64,000 nt of DNA from Rhizaria sp. SCN 62-66 (taxonomy: Eukaryota > Rhizaria, unplaced). The notes below the pieces were generated by a model. The model was not told the DNA's origin and searched no databases. It saw only the letters and a list, made by a program, of their open reading frames with translations. Positions 56,301 through 64,000 of this stretch are shown here, piece by piece. Position numbers and translations under genes: made by a program. The stretch is taken from the NCBI GenBank assembly GCA_001724265.1, contig MEDY01000092.1:1-64000 (forward strand). The letters run 5' to 3'. Numbering within the stretch: the stretch's first letter is position 1; each line of letters starts with the position of its first letter.

Positions 56301-58989
56301 CGGCCACGGCCACGGCGGCGCCCTCGGCGATGACGTCGGCGTCCTTGAGCGCGGGGACCTCGATGCAGCGCATCACCATGGCCGCTGCAAGCCACTTGAG
56401 TGCGCGCTCGGGCACAGTCACGCTCGCCTCGGCCATCGACGCGGCGTCGGTCGGTGGGAGCGCGCTGCCACCGCCGCTGTGCCGACCACCGCCGCCGCCG
56501 CTGTTTCGCGCGCCGTGACCGTGGTAGCCCGAGGGTACTGACTGCAGGTTGCCATACGAGGTGCCCACGCTGGTCATGTTGAACGGGAAACCGCCCCCGA
56601 CAGTGTTACTGGCCCTCGTGTGCGTGTCGGCAACGGGCATGCCGGAAGCAAGCGTGTAGCCTGACTGGCGCGAGACGCCAGCGGGCAGATCCAGCGCGCC
56701 GAGCACACGCGATAGCGCCGAGTCGGCGACGGAGGCCTCGACGTCGACGGCCACGGTCGCGACTGCGTTGGCGATCATCGTCGGGCTCTTGGCGAAGGAC
56801 ACCGAGGAGGCCATGGCGCTCAGCCCGCGTGCGTGGGGCACCGAATCGTCGGTCAAGGCGGCGCGTGCACTGGCCTTTTTGCTGCGAAGCAGGCTTTCGC
56901 TATCCTTTGCACTCCCAACGATGGGGTTGTTGCCGTCTTTACGCTTGGAGAACGAGGACGACGAGACAAGACCTGAACTACCGCCGCCACTGCGACCGCC
57001 GCTCTTATTGAGCCCGGTCGCGGCGCGAGGCCGCGGCACGGACCCAGGCCTGAAGCGGCGACTGAGCATCTTCTTTCCACCGCCACTGGTAGAGACCGCG
57101 AGGAGCGTGCCGGTCGTATTGGCAACACCGCGGACGCTGATCGCACCGCGCACGTCGTCGGTCTCGTTGATCGCGGCCGCGTCAGCGCTGGCAAAGGCGA
57201 AGTCCGTGTCACTGTCGCCGTCGTTGTCGCTGAAGCCGCCGGCGTTGCTATCACTGTCGCTCTGGAAGTCATCGTCGTCGCCATAGTAGTTCGCTGCGTC
57301 AGCGCCCCGGTGCTCGTCGTTGCTAATGTAACTCTCTTCTTCTTCCTCGCCGCCGCTGTCGTCGTCGCCGTCGTCGACGTCGTCTGGGTCCAGGTCGTGC
57401 TCTTCGGCAACGACGCCAAACCGCGCCTGCTGCTGTTGGTGTTGCTGCGCCGCCGCGGCCTCAAGATTGGCCACCGCGGCCGCCGCCGTCACGCGCTTGC
57501 GGGCGTCTGTGAAGGCGCGGTCAATGGTCCGATCTGCGCTCTCGACTGTGCGCGCCGTGGTGCCCAGTTGGACGAGCACGAAGGAGCAGCAACGCATCCA
57601 GCGCCAGGATCGCTCGGCCGCGCCCGAAGCCGCCCACGGCAACAGGAGCACGGCGACGGCCTTGACCGCGCTGGCAATGCACGCAGCCAGCGAGGGCCGC
57701 GCGCCGAGGGCCGGGTGCGCCGCGAGCTCGGCCGCCGAGTAGACGAAGCCGCGCATGAGGAGCGAGTGGAAGCGCGCGGCAGTGACGGCGAGGGCCAGGA
57801 AGTACGCGACGTGGAAGTGCACATTGTACACGAACGCGGCGGGCAGCGGCAGCGAGAAGCGGTGCCGCATGAGCACCAGGAGCAGCAGCCAGAACGCGGC
57901 GTTGCCAACCAGAAACACGACGTGCGCGATCGTCAAGTCGAGCGTCTTGACCCAGTCGACGTCGCCGCCGTGCCGCGCGACCGCGATGAGCGCGTCGACG
58001 CCGACGGCGATAAGCGGCGCGAGAGCGGCGACGACTGCCAGCACGTAGGCGCATGTGGCCGCGGTAGAGGTGTGCATGTGGCCCGTACTGCCGCGCTTCG
58101 GTAGCAGGTCCAAAGGGTTGCTGCTGCTCATCGCGTGCGGAGAGCCTCGCGCGTTCGCGTTCGTCACGCTATCACTGCTGCTGTTGCTCTTCTTCTTGTT
58201 GCGGAAGTCGGCCGATTCAGAGGAGAGCAGCGTGGCTAGAGCGCGCACGTGCGCGAGGGTGACGATCTTGGCGCAGGCGCGCGCGGCAACCGAGGCCGGG
58301 ACGACCGGGACGCCGTCCCCTGCACCGCCGACCGACTCTGAAAAGAGGGACGGCGTGAAGGGCAGCGGCGGGGCCGCGGCGTCGCGCGCGGAGCGGCATG
58401 ACAACGGCGGGACCAGCGGCAGCGGCACGCTGTTGGGGCCCACGTAGGTAACCGCGGCGCCTGATAGTGCGGCAGCGGCGGCGGCGGGGGCCGGGCCCAT
58501 CGCTACCGCGGCCGCGGCGGTCGCCGAGGAGGGGTACAGCGCGCACAGCACTGGGTTGCGGGCATCGAACTCACTGGCGATGCCGCCGCCGGAGAGGGAC
58601 GAGCCAAGCGCGGATGAGAAGAACGACGGACTGCCGGCGAACGAAAACGACTTGCGGCCCTTTGCGCCGGGCTTGCCGTGGGCGAGCGCGGCGGCGGAGG
58701 CGGCGGCGGCGGCAGCGGCTTCGGCGGCGGCCTTGTGCAGCACTGCGGACTCAAGCGCCTGGTACACGAGCGTGAGGAACGTGGCGTAGATGCGCGTCGC
58801 GAAGCGGTTGAGGCGGCGCACGGCCCAGACGCTGACAATGACGAGGAAGAGGAACGGGACGAGCCCGCCCAGCAGGTAGCTGGCGCAGGGCGTTAGAACG
58901 GCGTCGTCGAAGAGTAAAAACGGCGTGTTGACGCCGCAGAGTGACGCCTCGAAGGGCGAGACGCGCTCCAGGAAGGACAGCGAGGCCAT
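46198..58989 (-). CDS. Giant ABCC-type (MRP-like) ABC transporter
   Basis: One uninterrupted frame of 4,263 residues, TAA stop. I chose the ATG at 58989 because it opens directly into an MRP-like N-terminal membrane domain (TMD0: DDAVLTPCASYLLGGLVPFL and following helices, about residues 20-480); the frame is open upstream but not protein-like. Then about 1,400 residues of low complexity with an island of L0-linker type sequence (FFSFMHPLIAHGYRAVI). TMD1 lies at about 1,950-2,230. NBD1 has Walker A GPVGSGKS (about 2,463), signature LSGGQRQRLGIARA (about 2,596), Walker B FLFDAPLSALD and the H-loop THH. TMD2 begins at about 3,060. NBD2 has Walker A GRTGAGKS (about 3,743), signature FSQGQRQLLCIARAL (about 4,096) and Walker B LLVDEATAAVD. 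MRPs export glutathione conjugates and other organic anions. MRPs are usually 1,300-1,600 residues; the excess is Ala/Ser/Asn/Gln inserts, including poly-Gln. Confidence 0.93.
53341..53373 (-). repeat. (CTG)11 coding microsatellite (poly-Gln)
   Basis: Eleven CTG triplets on the plus strand read as CAG on the coding strand, giving an 11-residue Gln run in the linker before TMD1 of the ABCC transporter. Confidence 0.9.
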
Positions 58990-61900
58990 CGCGGAAAAGC
59001 GAGCAGCAAGCGCGGGGGCGCTGTGAGGGTGATGACTGTGCGTAGACAAGAACTTGGCTTGAGGTTGATGTGCTCTGTGTGACGAGTTGAGCAGGCTTGA
59101 CACGGGGAGAGTGCCGTGATAGAAGTGGACCGGGCTTGGGCTGCGGCTGAGAGGAGAGAACCTAAGGGTTCCTGTGCAGCAAGCAGGGTCTTTTGAAAAA
59201 GGAAAATGCTGGTTTCCCGAAGCCAGCTGCAAGGCACGAAGCAAGGAAGGCAGGATGAAGGAGGGTGAGCAGAGATGCGCATCAGGTGCGAATGACAGGG
59301 TGCGCGCACCGAGGCGAGAGTCGTAGCAGTGACAAAAATTTATTTTTTCAAGAAACAGTTGATTGCGAGATCTCCACAGATACATTTATTTCCCTAAACA
59401 ACGGTTGATAGCAATCACCGTGATATCGTGAAGAGCAGGCGCGAGGTGGGTGGTCGGTCGACGTCGCCAACTGACCTTACGCACTCGTTCTTCGCAATTC
59501 GCATTTACTCTCAATACGATCTTCTCAAATTCAAAAGGCAAGTCGATATATAGCTTGGCATATAACATGTGAGAGGTATTAGCTCATGTATTTCGCTGAA
59601 ATGGTGCACTCTGGCGCTGATGAGTCGTTTGTTCTACAAAGCTAGCTCCCTTTCCTGTTTGTCGAGGTCTGTCACATCACTGTGGTATCTGCACGGTTAC
59701 GCGCGCCGCGCTGCGATATGCTCCCGCACTGTCCCTGGGCACACCTCTCTGCCAGCGCCCACGATTCCCGCACCCTGTGTCCGCGCTAACGCCTCAAACG
59801 GTGAGGTGGTGAGAGCGGACTTGCAAGACACGGTCGTGAACCGACACGAGAAGCGTTGTCATAGAGACAGCAATAGCGACAGCAGCAACACGGCGACGAT
59901 GACAGCAGCAAAGGTACAGATGTGACTGGGGCTGGGATTGCAGGCGAAATGACTCACTGCGGGCAGTTGTGTGTGTGTGTGTGTGTGTGTGATATAAAAC
60001 AAAGAGACGAATAAGCAACGTATCGTTGACTTAACTGTGACACACGTGCAAAATAGGCGAGCAAAGAGAGCAAACACGAGGGGAAGAACGAAGAAGACGA
60101 TGCCGAGTAAAATGCGGAGATGGCAAGTGCTGATGTTAGCTGCGTCAGTGACAGTGGTAGCTGAGTGCTGCTGTAACGACGTCAGAAACAAAAACAATGA
60201 TGCCAAAGATATGTTACTCTCTGTGTACTCCATTCTGAAGATATTGGTGTTGCTGATGCTGCTGATGTTGACGTGTGAGTGCGCTGGGTTGGCGGTATAT
60301 ATGTAGTAACATGAACACAGATATCCAGACCCGTAAAAAAAACAACAACACTCATGAGATAAAAACAAATTTAAAGAGCAAAGAGAATAACAAGCGAGAA
60401 AAGAAAAGAAAAAACAGAAGAAACGATTGCTTCAGTTACAAGCAACAGCACAACATCAGCATAACAACAGAACGACGGAGAAGATATGTGAGTATCAAGC
60501 TGCAATTGCTGATAACGTGAGATGAAAGAGACACAGAAGAGACAGTGATCAAGATGCACTGGGTTGCTGCTGCGGCTCTTTAACATGACTCACTTGGCTA
60601 TCTCAATGATTGAAGTTGATGTTCAGGTAATGTTGTTGTTGGAGCTGATGAGTGTGTTGTTGCTATTATTGTTGGAGTTGCTGTTGGTTTGGTCACCAAA
60701 ACTGGGTTTGAGTGTCGCAGAGAAGAGGGAAGATCACGGGGTAGATATGGAGTTGGTTTTCGAGTCAATGGGTGAAATGGGATGAGAAAGTGACTGTGTT
60801 CGATGCGTTCATGCGTAAATGTAAGCACACACACAGCGAGATTATTGGCGTACGTCTCTTCGGTTAGTTCGATGCAGAATGAACGTGCAAGATTTAGCTC
60901 CAGTATGCGTGTTCAGTGGGATTGCGTCATATGCCCGCGTGCGTGTGTTTGATGTGTGCAAGCGCGATCATGTTGTGAGGCTTAAAATGAGCTCTCATGC
61001 AACACTACAACAGCTAGGCATCACAAACTCAGGCACGACCATACACAGACACATCAGCAGATAACACTCAACACGCACGAAAGAGATAAAACAAGAACTA
61101 ACATTGCACATGAACACACCTGAGACAACACAGGGAGGAAGCGCTAATAGTAGCACAGTCACAGACACATAACATATCACCCCTTACTGGCCACACAATC
61201 ACTTTGCTCGACTAGGACCGCCGAGACGGATGTCGTGTTGGTGTTTGCGAACGCTCGCACCCTCCGTGGCCATTTGAGCTGCGCGGAGAGCAATTGAGCA
61301 TAACAAGATACAGCAACAAGAAACAACAAGTGCGTACATCGAGAAACGAGAGGAAATGAGACGAAATGGTTGTTGAAGCATACTACCGAGACGTGTACCG
61401 TTGCTTTGTAGTCGTTGAAGCAAACAGTACTGCCAGTGCAGCTGTGTGTGCACTAATACATGTACGCTTGTCATTTGCGTGGGAGATTCAGGTTCGAACT
61501 TCCTGCTAGAAGCACCGCAGAGCTTAACTTTAAAACAAAGAAGCCGGGTAAATCGAGCGTGATGAATGTGCGACCAAAAAAACACCCCACAAAATAACCA
61601 AGAGTACACATTCGTACACAAACAGCACTTGTAGTCATAAAACACTGAAGATTGCCCATATATGGGTGCGGCTGACGTAGCATCAACGCACTTAGTAATG
61701 TCCACACACGAAGTAATATCAGTGAGCACGATGTCCAAGAGTGTACTGCAACAACAAGGAGATAGCGAGAGGCAAGAGACGACGCGAATAACGACATGTC
61801 GATATATAGCAGTAACGCACAACACACCATCACATGGAGTCCCAATGTTTGCGGTGGACATATTGCAGAAGTGCAAGATGCGATGAACCCAAGTACGTTG

Positions 61901-64000
61901 TACCGTGACTGGAGAAGATGTACACGTAAACTTGAGTGTCAAACAAACAAAATGAGCATGAGACAGGGTTATTTGCAACTGGACTCTGGACGTACAAAAT
62001 AAAAGGGCAGTGGTTGTAGAGTTAAAAACGTCGGGAGAGAGTGATACGACGCCATCACAACACAAACAACTGGTGAAGAAACGAGCAAGAACTAGACAAT
62101 AAAGTGAGTGCTAAAAAAAAAAACGTGGAGTTAGGGAAGGAACCTTCGCCAGCATGGTGCATACTATCGTAAAGTAAAGCAAGATCAAGCACACAAGCGC
62201 GCACGTAGAAACCGCAATCAACGAACGATGCGATGTTACACGCGAAGCATGCTGCCATGATTTGCCAGACAAGTAATAGGGGGAAACATACTGTTCACCT
62301 TGTCGCCGTGATGATATTTGTGACGTTATTAGGGTGATTTTGTCGCGACATCTAAACGAAAACACGCGTGGTATTTGTTGTAGGTTTTTGTTGGGTGTTT
62401 TGCGCGGAGAAAATAAGCGTTTGCTTTAGGTTCTCAATCACACTCTCAATTTCACGCACTTACTACGCTCTTGCGTGTCAGTATGCTGTGCTTGTTATAT
62501 GCGTAGAGGCTTTGTCGTGATGAATATTGCAGCACAGGTACCGTAGTTTCAGTTCACGTTTGTGTGAGTGTGATAAGTTATCATGCGATGGGTGCTGTGC
62601 TGAGTGTGCGTGGTGTGATATGACGGCGCTTGATATCAGCGCCAATAACAACACGGCACATAACTGCACTAAAACACGTCAAAACATACAATACCACACG
62701 GCACATTTAAGCACGGGTCAGATGCAGAAGAAAGCACATCCGACGAAGCCAACGTACACGAAAACAGAGTTAACACTACCATGGATACAAACGAGACAAA
62801 GCTACTACACATAAAGTGCACACAAACATCTGAAACTGGGGAAGAGCTAGTGAAGACGAAAGGGAGTGGGATGGAGGCGGAGAGGCGGATGTAGTAAAGC
62901 AAAAACTCGAAGGCCAGGAGCACGACCACACATGAATGGTGAGGTGCAGTCACACGAGAACGAGACAAACTAAAAAGAAGATCAAATGAAGATACAAATA
63001 AGCGTGCACATAAACAAGAGAACATGAAAAAAGAGTTACACATGATGAAGCAGGTGTGAACTGAAAGCACATGCTGTTAAACAAAAAATACAAGCAGTGA
63101 AGGAACCATATGGAGCGACAAAGAGTCGTCTTTGACGCTTAATCGAAACCTTAAGAGAAACATGAACTACTACTACTACTACTGTTACTAAGCTAAACGC
63201 ATTCAATTGTCGTTTAAACAACGTATGATATCACGTGTACGGTGAATGAGTGATTGTACGCGAGATGACACCGCTGTCATTTGGACTGTTGAACGAGACT
63301 GAAATACTGATCAACTGATTGATTTGGTGCAAAGTAGAAATTGGTTTTGCAGCAAAAAATGGGTGATATTGTTGCTTGAAGTCTTTGATGATCATTCTGA
63401 CGATCATAATATCGCATTGCGCCCCTTGGCAACAATGTTGAGATTTACGACATTCCAAGCACATGCTATCATTCTTCCGTGCTCAACTGTGTTCACAGTC
63501 GTGTGTTGGCTTGACACTCTCACTTAGAGATCGTGTGGAAAATGAATTCAGATGTTGACTGTTCGTTGCAGGGTTTCAGTGAGGATATAGGACACACTAC
63601 ACACATTGGGAGTGAATATAGTATTGTCCACATGATCACAGCAAGCACCACAAAATTGAACAAATAAATGACACACGAGTATACACAGTGCGCGAGCACT
63701 CGCGGTTGGGACGAACACAATGACAATCGCACAAAGGACTGCGTGACAGAGTGTGACCAATAAGAGTGCGAGTAATGAGATTGAGCAAGAGAAAAAGAGA
63801 GAGAGAGAGAGGGAGCATATGCGAGGCGAGATCCAGGAACAAGTCAAAGACAAGACAAGTTTCACAACACCAACAGTCGCAACGAAGTCTTACAATGACT
63901 GACAAGAACAAACAATTCATCGAATTGTTAATGTTATTTTCGCCACCGTCGGTTCGTTACTAGTGCCAATCGATTGCTGAGCCGTGATTGTTTTGTGATG
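58990..64000. other. Five-kilobase region without a recognised gene
   Basis: This lies upstream of the ABCC gene and runs to the window end. From about 59.8 to 63.9 kb the plus strand is strongly enriched in A (and AC/AG words) over T. Long minus-strand open frames here (for example 61199-62065) are Cys/Val/Ser-rich and explained by the scarcity of TTA, CTA and TCA on the plus strand. It contains a GT repeat, a CTA repeat (about 63168-63184) and an AG run (about 63799-63811). It could be 5' leader with introns, a non-coding transcript or plain spacer. Confidence 0.5.
59969..59991 (+). repeat. (GT)n microsatellite
   Basis: Eleven GT dinucleotides plus one G in the non-coding region upstream of the ABCC gene. 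Confidence 0.95.

Noticed and set aside
58990-59385. Upstream extension of the ABCC transporter
   Set aside because: The added 132 residues are Ser/Pro/His-rich with no similarity to MRP N-termini. The ATG at 58989 opens directly into TMD0.
61480-61510. GGTTCGAAC, possible tRNA T-loop
   Set aside because: The flanking bases do not form the 5-base T stem and no other tRNA arms are found at the right spacing.
61199-62065. 288-codon open frame on the minus strand in the 59-64 kb region
   Set aside because: The product is Cys/Val/Ser-rich without domain features, and the plus strand there has little T, so stops on the minus strand are rare by composition alone.

Overview
This is a nuclear segment from a unicellular, probably flagellated eukaryote. 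Genes lie on both strands. Coding sequence is GC-rich, while introns and spacers are AT-rich. I reconstructed 30 spliceosomal introns by joining reading frames at GT/AG sites; 26 of the 30 donors begin GTACG (21 GTACGT, 5 GTACGA). Proteins are rich in Ala, Ser, Asn, Asp and Gln low-complexity inserts. I cannot place the species. An axonemal dynein light chain, a TTLL enzyme and an ARL2-binding protein imply cilia. I see no rRNA, tRNA, transposon or CRISPR array.

Layout. 0-13 kb: end of CCT5 (+), REEP/Yop1 (-), a secreted saposin-domain protein (-), threonine synthase (+), a PUB-domain protein (-), a GPI-anchored surface protein (-), CENP-S/MHF1 (-) and a CSN7-like PCI protein (+). 13-20 kb: NMD3 (+) and a membrane-anchored amidohydrolase (+). 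20-30 kb: one nine-exon gene for a 2,524-residue protein of unknown function (-). 30-42 kb: a ciliary neighbourhood of a 2,300-residue TTLL (-), axonemal dynein LC1 (+) and ARL2BP (-). 42-46 kb: a secreted acidic-repeat protein (-) and EBP2 (+). 46-59 kb: an intronless 4,263-residue ABCC transporter (-). 59-64 kb: no gene recognised.

The most notable signal concerns UAG. Two unrelated genes, the PUB-domain gene and the amidohydrolase, each carry one in-frame TAG inside a conserved domain, with homologous sequence continuing in the same frame. None of the 17 terminal stops in the window is TAG (13 TAA, 4 TGA). This is what a nuclear code with UAG reassigned to an amino acid (Glu or Gln fit best) would look like. 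Two codons are not proof.

Other signals: a near-invariant but non-standard donor GTACGT; short perfect hairpins just after several stop codons; GGCC-rich inverted repeats upstream of several genes; a CTTCAAGT octamer cluster upstream of the GPI-protein gene; and a head-to-head TTLL/dynein LC1 pair.
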